From NCBI RefSeq assembly GCF_005239225.2, contig NC_133297.1:11210147-11274146 (forward strand): a stretch of DNA of 64,000 bases, written 5' to 3'. The notes below the pieces were generated by a model that was not told the origin of the DNA, ran no database searches, and saw nothing but the letters and a program-made list of their open reading frames with translations. This document shows positions 11,519 to 24,260 of this stretch, one piece after another (position 1 is the first letter of the stretch; each line of letters opens with the position of its first letter). This DNA comes from Populus alba. Taxonomy: Eukaryota > Streptophyta > Magnoliopsida > Malpighiales > Salicaceae. Both the position numbers and the translations under genes were made by a program.

Positions 11519-14178
11519 TAAATGGCTTTGAGACATCAGACAGAGTAAAGGATATAAATGTTTTTTAAATTATCAAAAAGTTACTGTTAATAGTAGCAGT
11601 TAGGTGGACATAAGTAGATCGGACTTTTTTAAATTACCACTGTACAGGGCTTTCAAGGGTTACTTTGGCCATTCAAATCACGTGGGTTGTGTTTGATTTA
11701 TGATAGTATTTTGTTATTGTTCTGGATAAAAAAAAAAAGATAAAAATAGTATAAACAAATAAGATAGGACAAAAATAGAAAAGAAAGATGAAGACATAAT
11801 CATATTTAATAGTAATGAATAAAATAAAGTAATTATTTTGTATTGTATTTAGTTATGATGGACAAGACATAATAAAATATAAAAAATTTATTTTACATAT
11901 ATTATTGTCAAACTTATATATTTTTTTAAAAATAATTAGATAGTTTTTTTATTATCTCTCTTTAACTAAATACATTTATTTTTTTTCTGTGTCCTTATTT
12001 TATTTCTCATGACATTAACCTTACAACTTGCAAAGAAGTGTTACCGGTCAAGTCGAATACCTGTGAGTTAGTTTGGTGGGCAATTAGAACAAGGAAAAAA
12101 ATAATCTGATATATGTCATATTCACAAGACAATCTTATGAAAAATAAGTATATTAACATCTGTGATTATTTAGTTATTAAAATTATAATATTATTTAAAA
12201 AAATATCCCAACTAAAAAATTTAAAATGGATTAATTAAAGTTTTATGAAATATTTTTTATTTTGTTTTTGGTTTTATTCTAGCAAGGTTTTAGTTATTGG
12301 AGGTGATTATTTTAGATTTGGTTTGATTTTTATTAAAAAAAAAAAATTGAAATTAAATTGAAACAGTTTAAACCAATAAATAATATTATTATCACAAATA
12401 TTTCCTTTTTTGTGTGCAATTGTTGTTGTTTTTTATTATGTTATTGACTGGTTTGTTTTATACACAATCAATGACTCAAAGCTAAATTGCATGATTTGCC
12501 AATGAGCTAGTCCAGTTAACATTGGTGCTTTGACGTTTCCTTTTTCAGGATAATTCTATTAGAGCCCTATTTATATTTTGTTTTTAAAGGCAAATTTGAA
12601 GAAATACTCTGTATTTCTTCAATTATTTGTATTTATATATAAAAAAAACTGCGGTTACACTGAACTGAATTGTTTCCGACTCTGTGTTTCTTTAAGGGCT
12701 TTTGAAGTAAATATATTTATAATAAAATGGAGGATATGCTATTATTTATTTTGAATTAATAATCAGATAGCGTGATAACTTCAGAGCTAGCTTATAGCAT
12801 TAAATCATGCATGCAAGATGTAAAAGCTCAACCTTTTTTTTAATAAGTGGACAGGGGTGAAGGAGCCCTGGGAGGGGAAATTCAAAGTCAACCAAGAAAC
12901 CATTATAAAAAAAAAAAGTCAATAAAGAAATTGGATTAGGTGACCGAACCCTAGCCGGTTACCAAAACAAGAAAGGAATGGTTGAAGGGGAGGGGGGGCT
13001 CATTTTCTGAACCATCGTAGCTTCATCAAGCCATCAACCATTTTTATATATCAGTCAATTTGGACTTTCGTAGAACAATACATCATCTCTCACCATGTCG
13101 GTTGCCGCGGCATTTAAATGCTCGGCAATTGTTCGAGGAAAAGGAAGGATGTTTGAAAGTCAAACTGAGGCCTTTTGAAAGAGACCGCCTGCGAGGGTTC
13201 AAAATGTTGCTAAATGCTCGACCCGTGCGTTTCAAGCAAGTCTAACGACGACTTGTGATTTATGAAGTGGCCCGTGCGTTTCTTTTTCCCCATTTGTTAC
13301 GTGTTTATCGACTTTATTTTTTCTGCTCAGGGAAAAAAACATAAGTTCAGCAGTTCTATAGAAAGAGAAATGGTAAGGTGTGTTTCACCCGACATCATAA
13401 CAATATACTATCTTTTTTTGAGGAAATTTTTTTTATAAAAGTAAGAAATATTTAAAATATATAAAAAAATAAATTGTTATTTAATTTTATGTTTATTAAA
13501 AACCCTGACTAGAGTTAAAAGTATTAAGATAACAGCTAATTATGTTAAATGAAATATATTATCACTTTAAAGTATTTCACTTAAGATAAGTTACCCTGTT
13601 ATTTAAAATAAAAAAATATTTATACTAAATGAAATATATTATTTCTCTTTTTTTCTTCCCTTTTCCATTACATTTTCTATCTACCTATAGTGATTATTGT
13701 TTCTCCTTTTTTTGGTTTGATTTTCTCAAAATTCACTTATTTATTTATAGCCCAAACTTTGTCATTTTCCTTCTTATTGCTTGGCCCCGAGTAACTCCAT
13801 TTCATTTTGATCTCTAGATTTTTTTTTTTTTTTATTTTTTATTGCATTTTAGCCCTATGTCCTTTTTGCTTCCTATTTGATTTTTGGTTTTCTTCGTCTT
13901 TTTTTTTTCTGGTTTTTTTTGAGAAACAATGTTAGCATCGATTGAATAAAAAAAGGTGACCAGGAATGACGAAATTGACACAAATATATGGAAAACATAT
14001 TTCTTTAGAATATAGCTGAAAATTACAAAATTTGTGTGTGAATATATAGCTTAAATGCATTGAAAAACACTTTTTTTCTTTTTATTTTTTAGATTTTAGA
14101 AAAACATTTTAAAAAGATAGTCAAAATTAATTCGGGTTATAACAATGTGTATTTAATCTATCACCTCATCTATAAATT

Positions 14179-14406
14179 AAAACAGCTACTATATGCACTT
14201 GAGATCTTGGTCTAGTGGTGGAAGAGGCTTGTTCCCTTTTTCTGTACCAGGATTCAAACCTCATTGTGCACGTCTATCACCCCCGTGATGCTTACATGCT
14301 TACTGGGTTTGCAAGATATTTAGTGAGCCGTGGAATTAGTCGTTGTGAGCGCAAGCTGGCCCGGACACCCACGTAAATAAATAAATAAAAAAAACAGCTC
14401 CTATAT
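14179..14406 (+). mobile_element. tRNA-derived SINE with 16-bp target site duplication
   Basis: The element body (about 14195-14390) starts with GATCTTGGTCTAGTGGTGGA, which holds a polymerase III A-box-like motif, followed by a B-box-like GGATTCAAACCTC. It ends in a TAAATAAATAAATAAAA tail. The flanks are a near-perfect 16-bp duplication: AAAACAGCTACTATAT at 14179-14194 and AAAACAGCTCCTATAT at 14391-14406, one mismatch. The conserved 3' part with GCGCAAGCTGGCCCGGACAC resembles Au-type plant SINEs as I recall them. The copy looks fairly young because its duplication is well kept. It relies on LINE enzymes supplied elsewhere. Confidence 0.85.
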
Positions 14407-14416
14407 AACATATGAA

Positions 14417-14420
<4 letters not shown>

Positions 14421-14467
<47 letters not shown>
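14421..14467. repeat. (TA)n microsatellite
   Basis: About 23 uninterrupted TA units directly downstream of the SINE. Confidence 0.95.
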
Positions 14468-14469
<2 letters not shown>

Positions 14470-14875
14470 TTCTTACATGAAATACTTCAATTATCAATTA
14501 AAATATAACAGTATTAAAAAAATGTTATACCTTGTATATAAGTAATGAAATAACAAATAATTCTCATTGCAGTATTTCCAACTCGATCGTCTTCAATACA
14601 ATAAAGCAATTTCTGTCCAATTCCGCATTGACTCAGGTTCATTATAAGCACTTTGCCATGTCATATTCAACTGAAGTATCCGGATACACGCAGGGAAAAA
14701 AAACGATAACACATAGAAATATATTATATTTAACATGAAAACTTTTTGATTTTTCAGTTTTGATTTGGTGCTTAGCTAAAATATTAAGCTTAATTTATAA
14801 AGAGAAAGAAAGAAACAAAAAGCTCTCATAAAAAATGAGTAAATAAAATTAAAATTTGGTTAAGATAATATTTAG

Positions 14876-15090
14876 ATGCCTGTTTGTTTGTGCGTTTTAA
14901 AAAATGAAAAATTTAAAATATTTTAATTTTTTATTTAAAATTAATATTTTTTTAGTGTTTTTAAATTATTTTAATATATTAATTTCAAAATTATTTTTTT
15001 AAAAATAAAAAATATGATTTTAATATATTTTCAAATAAAAAATACTTTTAAAAAAATAACCATTATATTTTCAAACACCCATAATTTTTT
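14876..15090. repeat. MITE-like element, AT-rich family
   Basis: The copy begins near GCCTGTTTGTTTGTGCG and ends near TTTTCAAACACCCA, so the ends are roughly inverted (TGTTTG and CAAACA). Its core carries ATTATTTTAATATATTAAT, shared with the copies at 16740 and 36640. Confidence 0.55.
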
Positions 15091-16739
15091 TTTAATTTGA
15101 ATTAGCTTTTTGAAAGCTAGGAATACTCTTTTAGAATTTGAATTAGCTTTTTGAAAGCTAGGAGCAACGTTTGACGGGCCAATTCATTATTGAGAAAGAC
15201 CACGCACATATATACATTGTTTTGATTGAATTGCAAGCAAAGATTGATAGAAAGTTTGAACTTGATTACACTTTTGCTATAGATATTGACATGTTTCAGA
15301 CATTGATCATTGCCTGTCAACAGTCATGGTATATGAGCAATTGTATCCTGCAGCAATAATAGCATGCACATGACCCAAATTGCCCAGATCATCCTTCGGG
15401 CGAAAGGGAAAGGAAGGGTTTGTTAAAGATCATCCTACCCAAATTGCCATTTGCGCACGTGTCATCACGACGGGCTTGCTTGTGTGATGTACAATTTGGA
15501 GGAGCTTTTACACTTTTTTAACATTCAAGCTGGAAAATTCAAGCAGAAAATTAAACCTTTAAATGTTCTCCATGTCTATTTTAAATGCTCTTCGATTCGT
15601 AGAAAAAGCAAAGGAAAATCAATTGTATAGACAAAGTCTACTTAGACCAAAACTTTCTAATTGGTTAGTGTTATAAAATCGATTAATATTATCGTTTTTG
15701 CAACGAGTTCCTATAATATGATTGGTTTGTTCCGTAAGAAAATAGATTTCGTGTGATAATTTTTCCAAAAATAAAATGATTAGTTATATTTCTAAGCGAT
15801 TTAAGAATAGTTAGTTTTTCAACTGGATTTACTTTAAATAAAGAGATAAACATTAAAAAATCCAGATGAAGATATTTTTCATTACTTCTCATTAGTCATG
15901 GATTTGATATTCTTTTTTTATGTATTTATTTTTTTATAATGGATCTAGAACAACAACTAATAAAATATGATCATTTACTCTTGTGTACATTATAGAATTT
16001 TTCCTAGAAAACAAGAATGAAATGACGAGTATAGTTACAAGTTATGAAACAAATATTTTAAGCATTATCACCCCGAACTTCGTACCAAGAGGGATTTCGA
16101 TACCCTCAAAGCAAATATACTTTAGTTTACCGCAATCGATTGGCATCAAGCCCATGAAAACAAGAACATGAGAGAATAAACTTAATTAAAAAAAATTGCA
16201 GGATGCGAAAGCTTTTTCAAAAGCTAAAGTTTATTTGAATGGTTTCTTCATATAATTTATATGATAATTAATTTTAAAATTCGTAATATTAATCAAGATA
16301 TATATAAATTAATAATATATTAAAAGTCAAGATATCCATAAATTAATCAAATATTTTTATTAATAATATAAAATAAAGGAAAAAAAAAGAGAGCTTAGTC
16401 ATGGCTCTTGAATTCTTTGTCACGGGGAGGGGACTGTCGATGGTACTTCTTGGTACGCAAAATCTTTACTGGGATTTTTCTATTTGTCCTGCGTTGAAAG
16501 ATTGTCTAAGAAAATATTTGAAGGTTAGAAATTTCAACATGCAGCTTAGTGTTCAACAAGTATTTAATGGGGGAATCCTCCAAGAAATTGACCAGATCAG
16601 TGGTTCAAATGATGGAGCAAAGACCAGAGCACCTACATTCAATTCACATTCTACCTCAATGGTCCGAGATTCAACGGTCCCACGGTAATCAAATACCAGC
16701 AGCAATTTTTAAACTTTTAAATTGCAAGAGCATGATTAT

Positions 16740-16905
16740 TTTTGCATTTTAAATCTATTTTCAAAAAATTAATTTTTTTACTTTAAAATTAATTATTTTT
16801 TATGTTTTCAAATTATTTTAATATATTAATATTAAAAATAATTTCTGAAAATAAAACAAAAATCATTTTAATATATTTTAAAAAACAATTACTATCAAAC
16901 TTTCC
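16740..16905. repeat. MITE-like element, AT-rich family
   Basis: The core ATTATTTTAATATATTAATA and the right end ACAATTACTATCAAACTTT match the other family copies. The left end is not clear. Confidence 0.45.
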
Positions 16906-16997
16906 AGCAACCTACGTGACCTACCGATGATGATAGCCAAAATGAAATTTATTCTGGTAGGGACATGGTATATGTAAGACATTGGACAATGCAGCAG

Positions 16998-17001
<4 letters not shown>

Positions 17002-17030
<29 letters not shown>
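17002..17030. repeat. (CT)n microsatellite
   Basis: About 14 uninterrupted CT units. Confidence 0.95.
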
Positions 17031-17037
<7 letters not shown>

Positions 17038-17600
17038 GTGACTGTTAAAAAAACTAGAGTAGCATCCTGATAGAGGATGGAGCCATGGAGGAGGCAATCT
17101 TCATTTCTTGCGACCTTGTTAAAAGCAAACCCAATAGGAGCAGTCAAAACAGAGGAAGAAGAAACAAACAGCAACACTCCTCACATGACCCCAGAAATAA
17201 ATATAAGCAAAGCCCCTACTTTTGTGATGGCCTTTCTTTTATAAAACGCATGTGGAGTGGTTGGGTGTTCATTGCCATTGACGGGGGGGGTGCCAAGTTT
17301 AGCTGGTGATTTAAGTTGTAAAAATAAGATCCAAGAAAAAAATAAATAATCTATATAGATTTGAAATTCAAATCAAAAGAAAAGGTTCTTTCTTAATTGC
17401 CTTTAAAAATTACATGTAACAGAGATTGTGGATCCATCACGCATGAAAAGCAACCGTTTTCTTTTTTTATGCCACGACAAAGAACCCCCACATCATGTTC
17501 TTTTTACAATATTTGAAAAGTACGAGAAAAAAAAAAATTATGCTTGCTCCATGAACGAGGAAGTCACATGGCTTCTACGTGCTAAGATATTGAAATACTT

Positions 17601-17618
17601 GATCGTGATTGTAAAACA

Positions 17619-17669
<51 letters not shown>

Positions 17670-18610
17670 TTTGTCAACACATCACTGTTTTTTAAAAAAA
17701 ATTTGAGTGAAAATTAAATAATTATACATATATATAATTAAATAAATCAAAAACTATGTATATTAATAATAAAAAAAATATAACAGATAATTAAAAATAT
17801 GAATGGTAAAATTAAGAGATAGATGTAAATCAACATATTTAATCTCATAAGATGAGATATTTACTCGGATGTGTTTGCTAAATATTTTTATTAAAATAAT
17901 ATTTTATTCAAGCAAGCAATAATAAAAATAAAAATACAAATTAAATTAAACGATAATAGAAAATATTTAAAGAAAAAATCTAAAAAAAGAATTAGAAAAA
18001 AAAAAGCAAAAAAAAAAAAAGTCAGGTGCTGCTGGGATTGACCTATTTTATCAAGGCCCGTGTGTTTAGGCTCTTATTCTTTTTATTGCAACTGAGGTGA
18101 ACAACATGTTCTCTGCCCTAAATTTTCTTGAAAAGAAAAAAAAAACCAATCAATGCGTCGTTTGATTTAACCAGATTTCAGCTACTATGATGACCGGAAA
18201 ATCAGGGCTTCAGTTTTTTTATTCAAAAACCGGTTTTTTAACCTTTTTTTTTTTACCCAACACAACTTTGGAACCATTATAAAAACCAAAAAATCATCCC
18301 TAAAACCAAAATTAACTCGAAATAAAAAATTAACCCGAGCTCAGATCTTTTGTTTTTCATGAACTTTAAAGATATAAAAAACTGACATGAACTCTTCTCA
18401 TCAAATGATATTATTTGACACAAACCTCGATTATTTTGGTGACATAAATCAGTGTTAACAATATTTTTTTTTTTACCGCCAGAATCCAGCAACCTCTCTC
18501 TTTCTCCTCGTACAATTAGGGATCAAAACAAAATAAAAATAAATTTTTATACCAAAATTAAATTTAAAGAAAATTGAGGCATTGAAATCATATAATTTAC
18601 CTTATACAGG
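17601..18610. repeat. tandem duplication, copy 1 (about 1 kb)
   Basis: The segment starts at GATCGTGATTGTAAAA and ends near AAATCATATAATTTACC. The next kilobase repeats the same blocks in the same order, for example CTGCTGGGATTGACCTATTT, GGTGAACAACATGTT and TCATGAACTTTAAAGATATA. The copy contains an (AT)n run at 17622-17666 that is poly-A and poly-T in the other copy. There is no coding capacity. Confidence 0.85.
17622..17666. repeat. (AT)n microsatellite
   Basis: About 22 AT units near the left edge of the first duplicated copy. Confidence 0.95.
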
Positions 18611-18646
18611 GAAGGAAGCTATATAATGTAAAAGTCATCTTTGTTT

Positions 18647-19640
18647 GATCGTGATTGTAAAAAAAAAAAAAAAAATTTTTTTTTTTTATAAATTTTTCAA
18701 CACAACTTTGTCTTTTTAAAAAATTTAAGTGAAGATCAAATAATTATATGTACATTTAATTAATTAAATAAAAAAACTATATATATTAATAATTAAAAAT
18801 ATATAATTGATAATTAAAAATATGAATGTGAAAATTAAAAGATAGATATAGATCAAGATATTTAATCTTATAAAACATGATATTTACTCGGATGTGTTTG
18901 CTAAATTTGTTTATTAAAATAATATTTTATTCAAGCAAGCGATAATAAAAATAAAAATACAAATTAAATGAAACTAAATGATAATAGAAAAATTTAAAGA
19001 AAAAACCATCTAAAAATAGAATTAGATAAAAAAAAAAAAAGTCAAGTACTGCTGGGATTGACCTATTTTGTCAAGGCCCGTGTGTTTAGGCCCTTATTTT
19101 TTTATTGCAATGGGGGTGAACGACATGTTTTTCGCCCTAAATTTTTTTGAAAAAAAAAAATCAGACAATGCATCACTTATTGAGGTAGACAACGCGTCAT
19201 TTGATTTAACCACATTTCAACTGTTATAATGACTGAAAAATCAGGGTTTAAGTTTTTTTTTTTCCCTAAAAACCAGTTTTTTCAACCTTTTTTTTTTTAC
19301 CCAAAACACCTCTAGAACCATTATAAAAACCAAAAAATCATCCCAAAAACCAAAATTAATTCAAAATAAAAAATCAACCCGAGTTCAAATCTTTTGTTTT
19401 TCATGAACTTTAAAGATATAAAAACCTGATATGAACTCTTCTCATCAAATAAAACTACTTGACACAAACCTCAATTATTTTGGTGGTATAAATTGGTGCT
19501 AATGATATTTTCTTTCTCTTTACCACTAGAATCCTGCAACCTCTCTCTCTCTTCTTCCAATTAGGGATTAAAACAAAATAAAAATAAATTTTTACACCAA
19601 AATTGAATTTGAAGAAAATTGAGGCATCAAAATCGTATAA
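18647..19640. repeat. tandem duplication, copy 2 (about 1 kb)
   Basis: This is the second copy in the same orientation, starting GATCGTGATTGTAAAA and ending near AAATCGTATAATTTAC. By eye the two copies agree closely over long stretches, with scattered substitutions and small indels. The unit carries GGTGAACGACATGTTTTT and GACAACGCGTCATTTGATTT. A diverged, apparently inverted relative can be traced around 47000-47460, so the unit is probably part of a dispersed repeat family. Confidence 0.85.
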
Positions 19641-19649
19641 TTTACTTTG

Positions 19650-20970
19650 TCTTGATAGTAAGAAGACTAAAATATATCTTTCCCGAAACTTTTAAAACAC
19701 CATCCATATTTAACATCTTTTTCATTTCAATTTCTATTATTTCACTCTTACTATTAACCAAAATATATCTTCATAAGGTTATCCATAATGATTTATATGT
19801 AAGTAAACAGCACCGATATTTATAATAAATATCTTAAGCGTTTTAATATTTACTATAATATGCACCATCTTTAGGGCTAATTAGTTTTGGGTCCAATCTT
19901 ATCGCAAGCACTCATCATTTGTCATATATTGTTGAGACAGCATAATTGGTGGTACTTGAATTTCCACTGAGCATTCAAGTAGAGGACGTTATTTTCTGGG
20001 CACATATTGGTAGCTGTTAACTAAAGCAGGCAAGGTGTCGTGGTGCTTAGATCTTTTCACATCCCCTCATGTTACTCGAGCTGTGATCCTCTGTTACGGG
20101 CACGGAGAGAGCGGATCCGTTTAAACATGACAACATAATTAAAAAAGAAAACCCGCCCCTGAGTCTCTACTAAAAGCTTTGCTATATAGTTATAGTGTAC
20201 TACGGGTGACGTGGATTATTTTTCAAAATAGTATTTTTATTTAAATATATTTAAATAAACTTTATTAAAATTTTATTTATATAAACACATATTTAAAAAC
20301 ATATGAATATAATTATTTTTTAAATTTAAAAAACCTAAAAAACAGAATCACTCTCGAACACGCCTTGTATCGAAACAGGCGGTTGTCTAAATTTCTTGGC
20401 GTGGTATGACTATCAGATCAAGAGCCAAATGCGAGAAAAGACAAGGCTTGAAAATTAAGGGAGGTTTCTTAGCAACAGGAGTGCTCGATTTTCGGGTTAA
20501 ATTTAAAATATTTTTGATAAAAATGATTTAAAATAATATTTTCAGAGAAGGCTGTAGTATAAATAGATTTATAAGTTGGTTAAAATTCTAATTTTTGGTC
20601 AAATCAAGAGTTTAATATAAATCAGAAGGTAATCCTAAACAACATATTTTTAAATTAAACAAAAATAATAATTTAAATCAATTTGTAAAATTACCATTAT
20701 GATGTACTTGTTGTTGTTTATGGTAGGTATGTAAGATCACCCCGTCAAGCAAGCAATCTCAAACTTCTTGTAGAAAGCGAAGGCAAGGGGAAAAATACAG
20801 AGCCTCTTGAAAAGTGATCATAATTCCATTGATATACATGGGAGTATGTACAAGTTACGTTGTGACAAAAGAAGGCTCAAACACTCTTCTCAACCTCCAA
20901 TGAGCTTTTGTTCATCAGGGTGACATCTTCCAAGCGCATAAAATTAGTAAATTTACATTTTCCACAAAAG
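19650..20970. other. intergenic, nothing recognised apart from one repeat
   Basis: The stretch is AT-rich with a less AT-rich island at 19860-20130. A MITE-like AT-rich copy lies at about 20205-20372. The part nearest 20978 is likely the 3' untranslated region of the MORN gene. Confidence 0.5.
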
Positions 20971-20977
20971 CTTAAGG

Positions 20978-23173
20978 TCAAACATTAGTATCGCAAAATT
21001 TGCCATCCATCCGATTTTGAACAGCTTTGACAGCAGCAACTCTAGCTGCCGTTGCAGCCCTGTTTGCGGCGTGAACTGCCTTGTTCACCTGTTCATCCAC
21101 CCTGCGCAAGTGAATGGCATTTTCTGCTGTTCTTCTGGCAGACTGCAAGTTAAAGCAATCAACAAGCAAAAGTGTGAGAAGATTGAAACCTTGCTCATGA
21201 CCTCTATCATCAAGAAGTTCAGAGGTCCAAATAAAATACCTGTACAGCTCGAAGGACTGGATCGGTTACAGGGGGGAGAGAGGTCCTGAGGTTACCGACA
21301 TCCCATTCCCCGCATCTAGTGTCGCCACCTCGGAAGGTATACATGCCATAGCCTTGCTTCCGTCCTTCATGCCATGATCCCTCGTAGCAGTGGCCATTGG
21401 CAAAGTGATAAACACCAAAGCCGTGCATTTTGTCTCCAAAGTATTCTCCAGCATATCTATCCCCGTTTCTGCAACAAAATCGATTTCTTCATAAATATTG
21501 AGCTCCTAGTGTGTATACCAATAAAACCATAACTTGCTTTGAAGAGTATAATTTAAGAAACACACAATCACAACAAAAAAAGGAGCAGGAAACCATAACA
21601 AATCCATCGAAAATGAAAACCTGTGAATTAGAAACAACCAATTCAATTATACTTTAATCCGTAAATATAGCTGATTACAAACCATAATCAGCCTGCACTC
21701 TGCTGTTAATCAGATACAAGTCAAAATAGCCATAAATGGAATACTTGATATATCATAAATTTACTCCATACTCTAATTTCCACTGTTTCATTAAATCATG
21801 AACAGTTCTAAAATAGGAACCCCGCAACAATCCCACATCACATGCTTGAAAACAAACCATAAGAGTAAAGTCAAATAAACGGCCACAAATTTAGGAAATA
21901 GAAAAACAGAAGCTATAGTTCAATTCAAGAATTCACCTGAAAATTCACCAAATTTCCCTTCTTTCAACCATAATTTTAAATCCAAGATACTTCAACTAAA
22001 TTAATCATTGACAGTGAAAAACACTAAGACCAGAAACCCAGCTTCACACTGAAAAATTGAAGCGGGGCTCAGAGAGATAGTAAATAAGATGGTAAACCCT
22101 ACAAAACAACCAGTTTTTTTTTTAAAAAAACCAACTTCAAGAACCAGAAGGCCTTTTAAAACAGTAACTCGAAGAAACAAAAACCTAAGACAAAATCCAG
22201 AAAGTATAAACAAATAAATCAGAGGTCAAGAAATAAATCACCTGAAATGGTAAACACCAAGGCCATGTTTAACCGCACACTTGAATTCACCAACATAGCA
22301 ACTCCCATCACCACAAGTCTGCACTCCAACACCATGACTCTGCCCATTGAACCATTCACCAGCATAAGAGTCCCCTGTATAAAACCTATAGACTCCATAA
22401 CCATGCCTTAAACCCTGTCTATATTGCCCTCTATATCTACTCCCTCTAGCCCAACTCTCTATTCCATACCCATCATATCTTCCATCAACCCAATCACCTT
22501 CATATCTCCCATTCACAAAGAAATTGTAAACCCCACTCCCATTACACTTGCCTTTATGAAACTCTCCTTCATAAAAATCCCCATTGCTATAAAATTCCAC
22601 TCCTTCTCTTATAATCCTCTTCTCTAACTTCTTATCTTTATTGTTGTTGTTAACATTGGGGTCTCCAATAAACCATTGAACTTGCTTTGATTTGGTTCTT
22701 GAAGTACAAAGATTGAATCTTTTTGTGTTCACTTCCCATAATTGCTTGAAAACTATCATATTCTGGTTGATTAAGTTCTTGTTCTTGCTTGCAAAGAACA
22801 GCGTTACGGCAATGAAAATCAAAGCCAACAAAAGATTCTCTGATGTGGATACTTCTTCTCTTCTCAAGTAAAAGAAGAAAAAGAAGGAAAGAGAGAAAAA
22901 GGTGAAAAAAATGAGCGAAACCATAGTGAAAACTGCAGTGAACCGGGTCGAACCAGTTCTTCTTGGGGTGGAACCACACCGGTTCGGCTTTATTTTTTTC
23001 TGTTCTTCTAAATCATCTTCTAGTTTTTGCTGCTGCTGCTGCTGCTGGGCTTTGATAACGTCCTCTTCGGCTACAGAAGTTAAGCTGTGAATGGATGATC
23101 GGATAGTGGGAGATGAACGGAGTGAAGACTGAGTTCTTGTAAGCTTTGTTTGGCTGCCTTTTTGAGCGTCCAT
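20978..23173 (-). CDS. MORN-repeat membrane protein (three exons)
   Basis: Exons at 22242-23173, 21240-21468 and 20978-21142 have GT-AG junctions and keep frame, giving 441 residues. The N-terminus is Ser/Thr-rich, with a short poly-Gln run at residues 43-49. Two hydrophobic segments follow at about 78-103 and 113-130, so the protein is probably membrane-anchored. About seven MORN units of 23 residues occupy roughly 197-371 (pattern Y-x-GEW/F ... G-x-G-x-Y-x-F), and an Ala-rich helical tail ends the protein. MORN repeats usually mediate membrane or protein contacts. Databases often label this family SET7/9-like after the MORN repeats of that enzyme, but no SET domain is present, so methyltransferase activity is not supported. 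The closest match I recall is Arabidopsis At1g77660, the neighbour of the aminotransferase and DIS3L2 genes that also follow here. Confidence 0.9.
23028..23047. repeat. trinucleotide (TGC)n repeat encoding poly-Gln
   Basis: Seven CAG/CAA codons on the minus strand encode Gln43-Gln49 of the MORN protein. Length polymorphism would be expected here. Confidence 0.9.
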
Positions 23174-24100
23174 TTCCTTGCTTGTGAGGATGGGTCCCTA
23201 GGAGGAGATCCAATCCAACCAACTAGCCCCCACCGTCTGATGATTTCCTTACTGAGCCCTCCTGTACCGCGATATTCTTATTAATGCTGTGATTTTTGCC
23301 GCCGGCGACATATCTCAGACGGCGCACGATAAGCAGTGTCAGAGCGCGCACGTTAGCTAGCACAAGTAAAGAAAATGAAACTTTGAAAAGCAAGGGCTCT
23401 TGGTTCTAACTTTCTAGAGAGCAGGAGAGAGAGCGTGTTGTGATTTGGACCGGTATTTATGGTGTAATGGGGGGGGGGATTATAATATGACCGGGATCTA
23501 ACGGTTAATTATGGAGTTGAATTTTAGCCGTTTGATTTAATCAAAAGGACATCCGGCGTTGAGGGGGAGATATGATGTGGTCGTCGGATCTAGATTCGGC
23601 TCCTTTTTTTGGTTTGCTGTGGCAGGTCGGCACGTGTCATCACATGGTTTTGAAAGGACATTCATCTTTTTCCATGTTTTGAAGTTTCAATGTTGCTCCC
23701 TTGGTCTTATCACTGCTGATATGGCGATGATGTGGGTAACGGTGAGGATTTAGTTTGGACAGGGGTGATGTCTTGCAGCTTTCTAGGATTTATCCTTACC
23801 GTTGATGTGGCTATCTATCATGGAAGTCCATGGTCTGTTCGTGTTCTCATTTTTTTAGCTTTTGATGGGTTTTTCCTTGGTGTTGTTAAACGTTGCGCAT
23901 GGCAGGTCGATTGCGAGCTGAATCGATCACAATTCTTAGCTTAAATCGGATTTTTTAAGAAAAATAGAGATACTCCATTCAAATGTGATAGATTATTTAA
24001 TATCTTACATTTATGTATTTATTAAAAAAAACAATATTATTTAAATTATTTTTATAAAATTAAAATAATATTATTTTTTATATGTCTTTAATCAAGTTTG
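23174..24100. other. upstream region of the MORN gene
   Basis: The region directly upstream is less AT-rich (CGCCGGCGACATA and GCGCGCACGTTAGC around 23300-23350), which fits a promoter and leader. I cannot place a TATA box with confidence. Short plus-strand frames at 23559-23944 look like chance. Confidence 0.4.
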
Positions 24101-24260
24101 GACTCGAAACTTGTATGGAAATGTATTGAAAGTTGTGTTTTTAAAGTATATTTTATTTAAAATATATTAAAATAATATTTTTTTAAAAAATTATTTTTAG
24201 AAACACTAAAAAATAATTTTAAAATAAAATTTTACAAAAACATGAGCTACAGTGCCAAAC
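24100..24260. repeat. MITE-like element, AT-rich family
   Basis: The block order TTTTATTTAAAATATATTAA then AAATAATTTTAAAATAAAAT matches the family core. The ends are poorly defined. Confidence 0.4.

Larger units (their letters stand above)
9900..14150. other. intergenic, repeats and low complexity
   Basis: Upstream of the RING gene the DNA becomes AT-rich, with poly-A and poly-T runs and several small repeats listed separately. The less AT-rich part at 12840-13300 has a 61-residue open frame that I cannot assign. No other gene was supported. Confidence 0.5.
15100..17600. other. intergenic, no supported gene
   Basis: A few open frames of 60-99 codons occur. The one at 16401-16688 begins MALEFFVTGRG and has fairly balanced composition, but I recognise nothing in it and see no splice context. 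The rest is AT-rich repeat DNA. Confidence 0.5.

Noticed and set aside
14195..14270. Possible tRNA gene from A-box and B-box-like motifs
   Set aside because: No cloverleaf can be formed, and the tail and target duplication show a SINE.
16401..16688. 95-codon plus-strand frame MALEFFVTGRG...
   Set aside because: Protein-like composition but no recognisable family, no introns and no promoter; not enough to call a gene.
20978..23173. Histone H3K4 methyltransferase SET7/9 label for the MORN gene
   Set aside because: Only MORN repeats are shared with SET7/9; no SET domain motifs are present and the N-terminus is membrane-like.
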